Assembly: GCA_017469955.1 (NCBI GenBank)
Contig: JAFUFJ010000019.1
Coordinates: 1-64,000, forward strand
Direction: 5' to 3'
Origin: Prevotella sp.
GTDB lineage: Bacteria; Bacteroidota; Bacteroidia; Bacteroidales; Bacteroidaceae
Length of the DNA: 64,000 nucleotides
Part shown: positions 37,549-46,438 of the stretch, piece by piece
Numbering within the stretch: the first letter of the stretch is position 1
Layout: the number at the start of each line of letters is the position of its first letter
Translations under genes and position numbers: made by a program
Notes under the pieces: generated by a model
Databases searched by the model: none
Told to the model about the DNA's origin: nothing
The model's input: the letters and a program-made list of their open reading frames with translations, nothing else

Positions 37549-37667
37549 CACCCGATTTTGATTTAAAAGCACTTTTTGAAGGTATTTTTCCTATGGAAGG
37601 ACACCTGGCTAAGAGTGCCAATGAGGTAATGAATTTTTAATTTATCAACATTTAAAAACAAGTTATT

Positions 37668-37904
37668 ATGTCAGAAATTGAAAGCAAAGTTAAAGAGATT
37701 ATCGTTGAGAAACTTGGTGTAGACGAAGCAGAAGTAAAGGCCGAGGCCAGCTTCACAAACGATCTTGGTGCTGATTCTTTGGACACAGTAGAACTTATTA
37801 TGGAGTTTGAGAAAGAGTTCGGAATCTCTATCCCCGACAGCCAAGCTGAGAAGATTGCCACAGTCGGCGACGCTATCGCTTACATCGAGGAAAACGCAAA
37901 ATAA
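37668..37904 (+). CDS. acpP: Acyl carrier protein
   Basis: The 78-residue acidic protein has the phosphopantetheine attachment Ser37 in [14 protein letters not shown], and the whole sequence follows the ACP four-helix pattern. It carries acyl chains in type II fatty acid synthesis. The next gene is fabF, the usual neighbour, and rnc follows, an order widespread in bacteria. Confidence 0.98.
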   Translation: MSEIESKVKEIIVEKLGVDEAEVKAEASFTNDLGADSLDTVELIMEFEKEFGISIPDSQAEKIATVGDAIAYIEENAK

Positions 37905-37925
37905 ATCATTCCGATGATGAATGTT

Positions 37926-37990
37926 GGGTGTTGGGTGTTGGTTATAACTTAACCAAAAGTCAACACCCATTTTAGTAGTAACCAACACCC
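37926..37990 (+). promoter_or_regulatory. Mutually exclusive hairpins between acpP and fabF
   Basis: Two overlapping copies of GGGTGTTG (37926-37933 and 37933-37940) face two copies of CAACACCC (37961-37968 and 37983-37990). The longest pairing is GGGTGTTGGTTA (37933-37944) with TAACCAACACCC (37979-37990), a perfect 12-bp stem. Alternative stems could adjust the acpP:fabF transcript ratio; no T-run is present. Confidence 0.45.
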
Positions 37991-38023
37991 CGCATCCATC
38001 ACAACCATCTTACATTGCTATCT

Positions 38024-39286
38024 ATGGAATTAAAAAGAGTTGTAGTAACAGGACTGGGCGCTGTAACGCCATTAGGCAACTCCGCCGAGCAGACTTGGCA
38101 GAACCTTCTGGCAGGAAAAAGCGGCGCAGCACCTATTACTCATTTCGATACCACCAACTTTAAGACACAGTTTGCCTGTGAAGTCAAAGACCTTGACGTC
38201 ACACAATACATCGACAGAAAAGAGGCTCGCAAGCTTGACCGATACACCCAGCTGGCAATGATCAGTGCCATTCAGGGTGTGGAAGACGCCGGTCTGGACC
38301 TGGAGAAAGAAGACAAAAACCGCATCGGAGTAGTCTATGGAGTAGGAATAGGCGGAATACAGACATTTGAAGACGAAGTGGTCTACTACGGACAGCACAT
38401 AGACCAAGGACCTAAATTCAGCCCATTCTTCATTCCGAAAATGATAGCCGACATCGCAAGCGGGCAGATATCCATCCGATTCGGCTTCCACGGACCCAAC
38501 TATACCACCACCAGTGCGTGCGCCTCTTCAAGCAATGCAGTGGCTGATGCCTTCAACCTTATCCGCTTGGGAAAGGCCAACATCATCGTCACAGGCGGTG
38601 CAGAAGCAGCCATAACTGCCTGCGGTGTTGGTGGCTTTAACGCCATGCATGCCCTTTCAACACGCAACGATGAGCCCGAGAAAGCAAGCCGTCCTTTCAG
38701 TGCTTCACGCGATGGATTCATCATGGCAGAGGGAGCTGGCTGCCTCATCCTTGAGGAATTAGAGCATGCAAAGGCACGAGGAGCAAAGATATATGCCGAG
38801 ATGGTGGGCGAAGGACTTAGCGGAGATGCCTATCACATCACAGCAAGCCACCCGGAAGGCCTCGGCGCTCGTCTCGTGATGGAGAACGCTCTTGAAGATG
38901 CAGGACTGACACCTGACGACATCGACTATATCAATGTACATGGAACATCGACACACGTAGGCGACATTTCCGAGGTGAAAGCCATCAAGGAAGTCTTCAA
39001 AGAAGCAGCCTATAAACTGAACATATCGTCGACAAAGTCAATGACAGGTCACATGCTTGGCGCTGCAGGAGCAGTAGAAGCCATGGTCGCAGTACTGGCA
39101 GTTAAGCATGACATCATACCGCCAACCATCAACCATCAGGACGGCGACGACGACCCGGAAATAGACTATAACTTAAACTTCACATTCAACAAGGCCCAGA
39201 AACGCGAGGTACGTGCTGCCATCAGCAACACGTTTGGCTTTGGCGGCCATAACGCATGTGTTGTATTCAAGAAATATGCAGAGTAA
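38024..39286 (+). CDS. fabF: Beta-ketoacyl-ACP synthase II
   Basis: The 420-residue thiolase-fold enzyme begins MELKRVVVTGLGAVTPLGN. The catalytic Cys is in TTSACASSSNAVADAF (about 166) and the two His residues are in NVHGTSTHVGD and MTGHMLGAAGAVEA. It condenses acyl-ACP with malonyl-ACP in fatty acid elongation. The ATG at 38024 is used; a TTG at 38015 would add three residues. Its stop overlaps the rnc start by 11 bp. Confidence 0.97.
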   Translation: MELKRVVVTGLGAVTPLGNSAEQTWQNLLAGKSGAAPITHFDTTNFKTQFACEVKDLDVTQYIDRKEARKLDRYTQLAMISAIQGVEDAGLDLEKEDKNRIGVVYGVGIGGIQTFEDEVVYYGQHIDQGPKFSPFFIPKMIADIASGQISIRFGFHGPNYTTTSACASSSNAVADAFNLIRLGKANIIVTGGAEAAITACGVGGFNAMHALSTRNDEPEKASRPFSASRDGFIMAEGAGCLILEELEHAKARGAKIYAEMVGEGLSGDAYHITASHPEGLGARLVMENALEDAGLTPDDIDYINVHGTSTHVGDISEVKAIKEVFKEAAYKLNISSTKSMTGHMLGAAGAVEAMVAVLAVKHDIIPPTINHQDGDDDPEIDYNLNFTFNKAQKREVRAAISNTFGFGGHNACVVFKKYAE

Positions 39287-40298
39287 CATCATCGATAGAC
39301 TGAAGCTCCCGTTCCGCAAGGATAAGGAGCTTCTTTTGTCTTTATATAAGATTCTTGGTTTCTATCCACACGAGACAAGCTACTATAAGCAAGCGCTGAT
39401 GCATAAGAGCGTTATGCACAGAAATAGCAAAGGAAAGCCAATCAACAACGAGCGTTTAGAGTTCCTTGGCGATGCTATTTTGGATGCTATCGTGGGCGAT
39501 ATTGTATACAAACATTTCCCAGGAAAGCGAGAAGGATTCCTGACAAACACCCGAAGCAAGCTCGTACAGCGTGAGACTTTAGGCAAGCTTGCCAAAGAGA
39601 TGGGCCTCACAAAACTCATCATCTCAAGCGGAAAAGGAAACTCTCATAACAGCTATATGGGAGGAAACGCCTTCGAAGCGCTCGTCGGAGCCATCTATCT
39701 CGACCGCGGATACGAGGCTTGCATGCGCTTCATGAACAAGCGAATACTGGCCCAGATGATCAACATCGACAAAGTTGCTTACAAGGAAGTCAACTTCAAG
39801 TCGAAACTGATCGAATGGACTCAGAAGAATAAAGTGAACCTTGAATTCAAAATGTTGGAGCAGACAACCGACGAAAACGGAAGCCCTATATTCAACTTCA
39901 TGGTGATTATTGAAGACGTTGAGGGATGTACCGGAACGGGATTCTCAAAGAAAGAAAGCCAGCAGCAGGCCTCAAAACTCACACTTGAGAAACTAAAGAA
40001 GAATTCAAAGTTCATAGACGCCGTCTTTGCTGCCAAGACTGAACGCACAAAAATGGAAGAAATGCCAGTGGAAACAGTACCGGACACTGAAGTAAAAGAC
40101 GACTTCATAGTGGTTCATAACGAAGAAAACACAGACAATGAACCTATGGAACGTTTCACTGAAAAGCTTGAAAAAATGCAGGAAAAGGAAACAGAGGAAG
40201 AGCAGGATTTTGACCTTAGTGACATATCAGGAAAGCCGATGTCACGGGAAGAAATCATTGCTGCAGCCGAAATGGCTGCCTTTAATGGAGAAATTTAG
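39276..40298 (+). CDS. rnc: Ribonuclease III with long C-terminal extension
   Basis: The protein has 340 residues; about 225 is typical in many bacteria. The endonuclease domain has the RNase III signature NNERLEFLGDAILDAIVGDIVY and the second acidic site FEALVGAIYLDRGYEACM. A double-stranded-RNA-binding domain follows (about 170-250, GFSKKESQQQASKLTLEKL). The last 80 or so residues are acidic and low in complexity (EKMQEKETEEEQDFDL) and are not part of the core enzyme. It processes rRNA and structured mRNAs. It begins within fabF, implying translational coupling. Confidence 0.95.
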   Translation: MQSNIIDRLKLPFRKDKELLLSLYKILGFYPHETSYYKQALMHKSVMHRNSKGKPINNERLEFLGDAILDAIVGDIVYKHFPGKREGFLTNTRSKLVQRETLGKLAKEMGLTKLIISSGKGNSHNSYMGGNAFEALVGAIYLDRGYEACMRFMNKRILAQMINIDKVAYKEVNFKSKLIEWTQKNKVNLEFKMLEQTTDENGSPIFNFMVIIEDVEGCTGTGFSKKESQQQASKLTLEKLKKNSKFIDAVFAAKTERTKMEEMPVETVPDTEVKDDFIVVHNEENTDNEPMERFTEKLEKMQEKETEEEQDFDLSDISGKPMSREEIIAAAEMAAFNGEI

Positions 40299-40306
40299 TA
40301 TCTTTG
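40299..40306 (+). promoter_or_regulatory. -7 element for the GH76 gene
   Basis: TATCTTTG starts one base after the rnc stop codon, 41 bp before the GH76 start. The -33 region would lie in rnc coding sequence and is not clear. Confidence 0.5.
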
Positions 40307-40347
40307 CATCCGGAAAACAGAATAGAATCAATCAAGAAAAAACTGCT

Positions 40348-41685
40348 ATGAAGTTCAGAATCACTATCATTTCATTGTTTTTTATATTGCCATGGACAGG
40401 AAGTATCATGAAAGTTCATGCCGACGATCCATTGGCAGGCTTCATCAAAGAGAGCTATGAAAGCAAGGCTGACAGCCTGACTAATGCATTAGTGAAGCAG
40501 TTTTTAAATACGACAAAAGGTATATTCTGGTCCGTTCCCCGCGACAGATCTAACAAAGACAGCGAAACAAAATACATCTATTGGCAGCAGGCTCACGCAA
40601 TGGATGTCATCATATATTCCTATGAACGAATAAAAGAAACCAACAGTTCGCTGGCTTTCAACTATCGCCAATATATGACAAGATGGTATGCAAACCATGC
40701 AAACAACTGGTATTCCGACAGCTCTGACAAGACGGGATTTGTCAATGAATACACAGATGACATGTGTTGGATATGCTTGACGCTGATCCATATGAGCGAG
40801 GCTTTGGGCGATGATCGTTACGTTGAGACAGCAAAGACACTCTTCGACAACAGCATTCTGCCTCGCGGATGGGAAGATAATGACGGATATTTCGGCTTGC
40901 CGTGGAAGTTGAACAGCACCGATCGCAATGCCTGTACTAATGCTCCCGGGTGTCTTGTGGCTGCAAAGTTGTATGAAAAGTATAATGATCAGACTTATCT
41001 TGACGCAGCAACCCGCATATATGACTTTTGGGAGAACGTGATGAAAACCAAGTTCAACTCTGACGGACGTGTTGAAGAACCGCCGCTTTCCTACACACAG
41101 GGGACGTTTGGAGAGGCATGTCGCAGGCTCTATCATATAACAAATGATTCTAAATACCTGCAGATGGCCCGGAAAGTGATATACTATGCCGTCACAAGTT
41201 CGCGTTGTGTAGACAGAAATATCTTGCGTCACGAGGGTACAAGCATGGACCAAAGCATCTTCAAGGCTGTCCTGATACCCTATGCAGTCAACTTTGTTTT
41301 GGACGAAAGTGCCTCGAAAGTATACCGCCAGCGTATTGCAACTTTTCTTGAAAACAATGCAAAGACCCTTTGGAGCAATCTGGATAAGGACAGCTATCCG
41401 AAGATGTATTGCAATTATTATTGGGCAGAGCCGGTAGATGAAAGCAGTGTTCCGTCGATGGGAGCAATGGTAAGTGGGGCTTCCTTGATGGAAAACGTGG
41501 CGAGAATGGCAATGGTTCTGCAAGATAAGACAAGTGTAGAAACAATAGAATATCCATTATACAACTCGCGTTCAAACGGTATTTACAGCCTTGACGGACG
41601 TCTGATAAATGATCATTCAGATGATATTTCTGACTTGAAGCCAGGCATTTATGTTGTGAATGGCAAGAAGTTAGTTGTCAGATAA
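40348..41685 (+). CDS. Secreted glycoside hydrolase family 76 (endo-alpha-1,6-mannanase-like)
   Basis: The 445-residue protein has a signal peptide (MKFRITIISLFFILPWTGSIMKVHA). It then shows the alpha/alpha-barrel pattern of GH76, with the paired catalytic aspartates D137/D138 in NEYTDDMCWICLTLIHMS and the family segments YWQQAHAMDVIIYSYER and FGEACRRLYHITNDSKYL. GH76 enzymes cut alpha-1,6-mannan backbones such as those of yeast mannan. The end (LDGRLINDHSDDISDLKPGIYVVNGKKLVVR) is a short type IX-like C-terminal signal. The start at 40348 is directly before the signal. No SusCD pair or other mannan enzyme is adjacent. Confidence 0.85.
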   Translation: MKFRITIISLFFILPWTGSIMKVHADDPLAGFIKESYESKADSLTNALVKQFLNTTKGIFWSVPRDRSNKDSETKYIYWQQAHAMDVIIYSYERIKETNSSLAFNYRQYMTRWYANHANNWYSDSSDKTGFVNEYTDDMCWICLTLIHMSEALGDDRYVETAKTLFDNSILPRGWEDNDGYFGLPWKLNSTDRNACTNAPGCLVAAKLYEKYNDQTYLDAATRIYDFWENVMKTKFNSDGRVEEPPLSYTQGTFGEACRRLYHITNDSKYLQMARKVIYYAVTSSRCVDRNILRHEGTSMDQSIFKAVLIPYAVNFVLDESASKVYRQRIATFLENNAKTLWSNLDKDSYPKMYCNYYWAEPVDESSVPSMGAMVSGASLMENVARMAMVLQDKTSVETIEYPLYNSRSNGIYSLDGRLINDHSDDISDLKPGIYVVNGKKLVVR

Positions 41686-41711
41686 TCAGTCATCATTCAT
41701 AAATTGGTGAT

Positions 41712-43229
41712 ATGGGTTTTACAAGTTTAGTAGGAAAACTGGTTGCTCCGCGACTTAAAAAGTTGGAAAGCTATCAGAACAATGCGCATGATTTGCAAGA
41801 GCAAGTGATGAGACATCTTGTTAAACGTGCACAAAACACAGAGTATGGTCGCAATCATTCCTTTGCAAATATATCGACTTACAAGCAGTTTTCTGAGAAT
41901 ATTCCTGTCAATACTTATGAAGAATTGAAAGCCGACATTGACAGAATGCGCCATGGAGAGCGCGATATTCTTTGGCCAGGCTTGGTTAAGTGGTATGCCA
42001 AGTCGTCAGGAACGACCAACGACAAGTCGAAATTCATTCCCGTAAGCAGTGAAGGATTGCAGCGTATTCACTATAAAGGCGGTGCCGACGTGGTGATTTC
42101 ATACTTGGGAAATCACCCTGAAAGCCGAATGTTCGATCAAAGAGGCAAGGGACTTGTGCTCGGCGGAAGCCATGCTCCTAACTATAATGTGGCACACAGC
42201 TTGGTGGGAGATCTCAGTGCTATCTTGATTGAAAACATGAATCCTCTCGTCAATATAGTACGAACGCCAGGCAAATCGACTGCACTTCTGAGCGATTTTG
42301 AGGAGAAGCGCGACCGTATAGCCAGGGAGACATTGATGAAAAACATCACCAATCTCTCGGGAGTTCCTTCTTGGATGTTGTCAGTTTTGGTACGTGTCTT
42401 GGAAATATCCGGTAAGGAAACCATTGATGAAGTGTGGCCAAATCTTGAAGTATTCTTCCATGGAGGCATCTCCTTCAGTCCCTATCGCAAGCAGTATGAG
42501 CAGATTATCCGCAATACCTCCATGCATTACATGGAGACATACAATGCCAGTGAGGGGTTCTTTGGTATCCAAAATGACCCGTCAGACGCGTCGATGCTGC
42601 TCTTGATTGATTATGATATTTTCTATGAATTCATACCGATGGACGATTTAGACAGCGACCATCCTTTGGTTGTTCCCCTTGAAGATATCGAGTTGAACAC
42701 CAATTATGCCATGCTGATTACCACCTCTTGCGGTCTTTGGCGCTATATGATCGGCGACACAATCAAGTTCACTTCGCGCAATCCATATAAGTTTATCATC
42801 ACAGGTCGCACTAAATACTTCATCAATGCCTTTGGAGAAGAGCTCATCATGGATAATGCTGAAAAGGCACTTTCCTATGTATGTGGGCAGACCAATGCCG
42901 AGATTTTAGAATATACAGCAGCACCAGTCTACATGGACGAGCATGCCAAATGCCGCCATCAATGGCTGGTAGAATTCTCTAAGAAGCCTGCCGACATGCA
43001 GCAGTTTGCCGACATGCTTGACAAGAAGCTTCAGGAAATCAACAGTGACTACGAAGCAAAGCGGTCGCACGACGTCACCCTTCAGCATCTTGAAATCGTC
43101 GTTGCCCGCCAAGGACTGTTCAACGACTGGCTCAGATCGAAGGGAAAACTGGGTGGCCAGCATAAGATTCCCCGCCTTTCAAACAGCCGGAAGAACATCG
43201 AAGAAATGCTGCTTTTGAACAAGCAATGA
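41712..43229 (+). CDS. GH3 auxin-responsive-promoter family acyl-adenylating protein
   Basis: The 505-residue protein is of the adenylate-forming GH3 type. Recognisable segments are LVKRAQNTEYGRNHSF, WYAKSSGTTNDKSKFIPVS (P-loop-like), FHGGISFSPYRKQYEQII, YNASEGFFGIQND and ITGRTKYFINAFGEELI. Plant GH3 proteins join amino acids to hormones; the bacterial homologues are common in Bacteroidetes with unknown substrates. The stop overlaps the next start by 4 bp (ATGA), so the two are translationally coupled. Confidence 0.88.
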   Translation: MGFTSLVGKLVAPRLKKLESYQNNAHDLQEQVMRHLVKRAQNTEYGRNHSFANISTYKQFSENIPVNTYEELKADIDRMRHGERDILWPGLVKWYAKSSGTTNDKSKFIPVSSEGLQRIHYKGGADVVISYLGNHPESRMFDQRGKGLVLGGSHAPNYNVAHSLVGDLSAILIENMNPLVNIVRTPGKSTALLSDFEEKRDRIARETLMKNITNLSGVPSWMLSVLVRVLEISGKETIDEVWPNLEVFFHGGISFSPYRKQYEQIIRNTSMHYMETYNASEGFFGIQNDPSDASMLLLIDYDIFYEFIPMDDLDSDHPLVVPLEDIELNTNYAMLITTSCGLWRYMIGDTIKFTSRNPYKFIITGRTKYFINAFGEELIMDNAEKALSYVCGQTNAEILEYTAAPVYMDEHAKCRHQWLVEFSKKPADMQQFADMLDKKLQEINSDYEAKRSHDVTLQHLEIVVARQGLFNDWLRSKGKLGGQHKIPRLSNSRKNIEEMLLLNKQ

Positions 43230-45289
43230 AAGAGATAAAGAGAATATCGTACAGAATGGAGAGCGGAAAGTGTCATTCTACAAAGAGAGAACCGCTTTTC
43301 ATGACGGGAAAAATGTTTTCCGTTGCGGTGTTGGTCTTTATGCTTTCTGTCCTGCTTTCCGTCTTTTCTTCTTGTGCCCGCATGGGTTCTCCCGACGGCG
43401 GATGGTATGATGAAATACCTCCAAAGGTAGTAAGCTGTTCGCCTTCCGACAGGGCTGTCGGGATATCTGACAAGAAGATATACATTAATTTTAATGAGTT
43501 CATTAAGATTGACAACCCCTCTGAGAAGGTCATCGTTTCGCCTCCACAGCTTGAAGTGCCTGAAATCAAGTCGCAAGGCAAGCGCATCATGGTCGAACTG
43601 AAAGACTCTTTAAAGCAGAACACCACCTATACGATTGACTTCAGTGATGCCATTACCGACAATAACGAGGGCAATCCTCTCGGCAATTTCACCTATACGT
43701 TCTCCACGGGCGATGTCATTGACACTCTTGAAGTGGCCGGCTATGTGGTAGAAGCCGAAAACCTTGAGCCAGTAAAGGGCATCATGGTGGGACTCTATCC
43801 TTATGTTGAAGACCCGGCAGACAACCTTCTTGCCGACACAACCTTTACCACAACCCCCTTTCTTCGTGTCTCTCGTACCGACAGCAGGGGCTTTTTCTCC
43901 ATCAAAGGTGTCGCTCCTGGTGCCTATCGTGTCTATGCCTTGGCCGATGCCGACGGCAATTTTATGAAGAGCCAGAAGAGTGAAAAACTGGCATTTCTGG
44001 ATGATATCATCATACCTACCTTCAAGGATGATGTGCGTCAAGACACAGTCTGGCGCGACTCTTTGCACATCGAACGCATCGACCGTGTGAACTATACCCA
44101 TTTTCTTCCCGACGACATCACGCTCAGAGCCTTCACCGAAGTGGTGACCGATCGTTACCTTGTCAAGTCTGAACGCCTGCAAGCCAACCTCTTTACCCTA
44201 TATTTCAGTTATGGCGACGAGCAGCTTCCTGAGATTAAGGGTTTGAACTTTGACTCGTCCGATGCCTTTCTTGTTAAGACGAACGAGCATCGTGACACCA
44301 TTCAATACTGGCTTCGCGACTCCTTATTGATCGATCAAGACACCCTTGACATCTCGCTCATCTACCGCGAAACCGACACCCTTGGCCTGTTGCAACAGCG
44401 CCAGGACACCCTTCAACTCTTGTCAAAGCAGCCCTATGAGCGCCGTCAGAAGGAGCTTCAAAAGAAGATAGAAAACTGGCAGAAGCAGCAAGAGAAGCAG
44501 AAAAAGCGCGGACTTCCCTACGACACTGTCATGCGTCCTGAGCCGTTAGAGATGAAAGTCAGCGTGGCATCCACGCTCAATCCCGACCGCAACATTATCC
44601 TTTCCTTCCCTACTCCACTGCAAAAAGCCGATGCATCGGTCGTCCATCTCTATGCCATGCACGACAGTCTATGGTATGAAGCCATGTTTGAACTGGCCGA
44701 ACGCACACCCGGTCTCGCCACCGAATACGAGCTGCGTGCCGAATGGAAGCCAGGCATCGAGTATAGTCTCGAGATTGATTCGCTGGCCTTTACCGACATC
44801 TATGGCGCTTCTTCAAACCCTTTGAAGAAGGGATTCAAGGTGAAAGGCGAAGACGAATTTGCCACAATACTGCTCAATATAGAAGGATTCTCTGGCAAAA
44901 CGCTGGTGGTTCAGCTGATCGACCAGACTGACAAAATGGTCAAAGAACTGTCGGTTGACAATGGCCGTGCCGAGTTTTTCTATGTCGAACCCAAGCGCTA
45001 CTACGTCAGGATGTTTGTCGACGAAAACCAGAACGGGCGTTGGGATACCGGTGACTACGATGCACGCCGGCAGGCAGAGCCCGTCTATTACTATCCCGAG
45101 GCCATTGAATGTCGCGCAAAATGGGACTATACCGAGTCGTGGAACCCCACCGGGCTGCCCGTCTTCCGCCAGAAACCTTCAGCACTCATACGCCAGAAGG
45201 CCGACAAGAAGCGCACCGTCAAGAGCCGGAATGCCGAGCTTGCCCGCAAGAAAGGCATCCCCTTGAGCCAGATACCCCAATCGCAATAG
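43226..45289 (+). CDS. Ig-like (Big_5) domain lipoprotein
   Basis: The protein has 687 residues from the overlapping ATG. The true N-terminus may be Met26 (43301), directly before the lipoprotein signal ending SVFSSC. An Ig-like domain follows (IPPKVVSCSPSDRAVGISDKKIYINFNEFIKIDNPSEKVIVSPPQ, a Big_5 pattern), then SpaA/CNA-like repeats, a charged coiled stretch (RQKELQKKIENWQKQQEKQKK), and a C-terminal segment with YYVRMFVDENQNGRWDTGDYD. Such proteins are widely conserved in Bacteroidetes. Function unknown, probably at the outer membrane or cell surface. Confidence 0.8.
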   Translation: MKEIKRISYRMESGKCHSTKREPLFMTGKMFSVAVLVFMLSVLLSVFSSCARMGSPDGGWYDEIPPKVVSCSPSDRAVGISDKKIYINFNEFIKIDNPSEKVIVSPPQLEVPEIKSQGKRIMVELKDSLKQNTTYTIDFSDAITDNNEGNPLGNFTYTFSTGDVIDTLEVAGYVVEAENLEPVKGIMVGLYPYVEDPADNLLADTTFTTTPFLRVSRTDSRGFFSIKGVAPGAYRVYALADADGNFMKSQKSEKLAFLDDIIIPTFKDDVRQDTVWRDSLHIERIDRVNYTHFLPDDITLRAFTEVVTDRYLVKSERLQANLFTLYFSYGDEQLPEIKGLNFDSSDAFLVKTNEHRDTIQYWLRDSLLIDQDTLDISLIYRETDTLGLLQQRQDTLQLLSKQPYERRQKELQKKIENWQKQQEKQKKRGLPYDTVMRPEPLEMKVSVASTLNPDRNIILSFPTPLQKADASVVHLYAMHDSLWYEAMFELAERTPGLATEYELRAEWKPGIEYSLEIDSLAFTDIYGASSNPLKKGFKVKGEDEFATILLNIEGFSGKTLVVQLIDQTDKMVKELSVDNGRAEFFYVEPKRYYVRMFVDENQNGRWDTGDYDARRQAEPVYYYPEAIECRAKWDYTESWNPTGLPVFRQKPSALIRQKADKKRTVKSRNAELARKKGIPLSQIPQSQ

Positions 45290-45344
45290 AACCATAAAAA
45301 ATCTTTGTAAACATTAAATACCGTTCCGAATTTGCCGCCAGTTC

Positions 45345-45375
45345 TTGCAGATTCGGATTTTTCCGACTATCTTTG
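45345..45375 (+). promoter_or_regulatory. Promoter of the DUF3108 gene
   Basis: TTG at 45345-45347, a 20-bp spacer and TATCTTTG at 45368-45375. The start codon at 45421 follows 45 bp later. Confidence 0.65.
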
Positions 45376-45420
45376 CCCGCAGCTGCAGGTAGTGAAACAG
45401 AGCCTTCAGCGCTATTTTCT

Positions 45421-46218
45421 ATGAAGCGATACGCCTATATCTTTGCGGCCTTGATGCTCAGTTTGTCGGCACATGGCCAGCAGTCGCTCCCCTTTCAGGG
45501 CGGAGAATACCTTTCCTACAACCTTTATTACAACTGGCAGTTTGTCTGGTTAAAGGCCGGAACGGCCTCGATGTCGACCGTCGAGACCAAGTATAAGGGC
45601 CAGACGGCCTATCGTGCTTCGCTCATTACGCGAGGCAACAGCAAGGCCGACGACGTGTTTGTGATGCGCGACACGCTCATTTCCTATGTCTCGGCCGACC
45701 TTTTCCCGCTCTATTATCGCAAGGGAGCGCGCGAGGGCAAGCGCTATTATGTCGACGAAGTCTGGTATTCCTACCCCGACAGCAAGCAGTGTCGCGTGCG
45801 TCAGCACCAGCTGACGAGCAAGGGAAAGCATGAGAATCGCGAGCAGATGCTCGACCATCGTGTCTATGATATGTTGGGAATGTTCATGCGAGCCCGTTCG
45901 TTTGACCCCTCAAAATGGCAAAAAGGCCACACGATAGACTTCGATATGGTCGACGGCCACAAGGTCGAAAGCGTGCAGCTGAAGTATCTTGGCAAGTCCA
46001 CAGTCAAGGCCGATGACGGCAAGAAGTATCGGTGTCTGCAGTTGTCATACATCGAGAACGAAGAGGGTAAGAAGAAAGAGATCGTGCGCTTCTATGTCAC
46101 CGACGACCTCAACCACATCCCCATTCGCCTCGATATGTTCTTGCGGTTCGGCTCGGCCAAGGCGTTCCTTTCGGCCATGCGAGGCAACCGTAATGCCGTT
46201 GAGGCACAGCTCAACTGA
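45421..46218 (+). CDS. DUF3108 family exported protein
   Basis: The 265-residue protein has a signal peptide (MKRYAYIFAALMLSLSAHGQ). The beta-rich body starts LPFQGGEYLSYNLYYNWQFVWLKAGTASM, characteristic of DUF3108, and continues with the conserved YYVDEVWYSYP and DDLNHIPIRLDMFLRFGSAKAFL. Members are periplasmic or outer-membrane associated, and the function is unknown. The ATG at 45421 is chosen because it starts the signal peptide and follows the promoter. Confidence 0.85.
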   Translation: MKRYAYIFAALMLSLSAHGQQSLPFQGGEYLSYNLYYNWQFVWLKAGTASMSTVETKYKGQTAYRASLITRGNSKADDVFVMRDTLISYVSADLFPLYYRKGAREGKRYYVDEVWYSYPDSKQCRVRQHQLTSKGKHENREQMLDHRVYDMLGMFMRARSFDPSKWQKGHTIDFDMVDGHKVESVQLKYLGKSTVKADDGKKYRCLQLSYIENEEGKKKEIVRFYVTDDLNHIPIRLDMFLRFGSAKAFLSAMRGNRNAVEAQLN

Positions 46219-46308
46219 CCCTGTTCGGCCTGTATGGCCGGCAAGAGTAGCGGCTTCAGAATGGCTGACTTTTGCCGTTTTTTCCACTTACAGCAGCCCT
46301 GACAAGCC

Positions 46309-46418
46309 GAGAAAGCTATCCTTTCAGCCCGAGAAGTCTATGGGTTCTGGCCCAGAAAGGATAGCTTTCTCGATCATAACTCTATGGGTTCTGGAGCATA
46401 TATCTATGCTTTCTCAGC
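46309..46418. repeat. 110-bp pentameric 22-bp element, copy 6
   Basis: Units start at 46309 and then every 22 bp: AGAAAGCTATCCTTTC, AGAAGTCTATGGGTTCT, AGAAAGGATAGCTTTCT, ATAACTCTATGGGTTCT, and a decayed unit ending TATGCTTTCTC. It lies between convergent genes. Confidence 0.93.
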
Positions 46419-46438
46419 GAGATGCAGAAAACTTGCCG

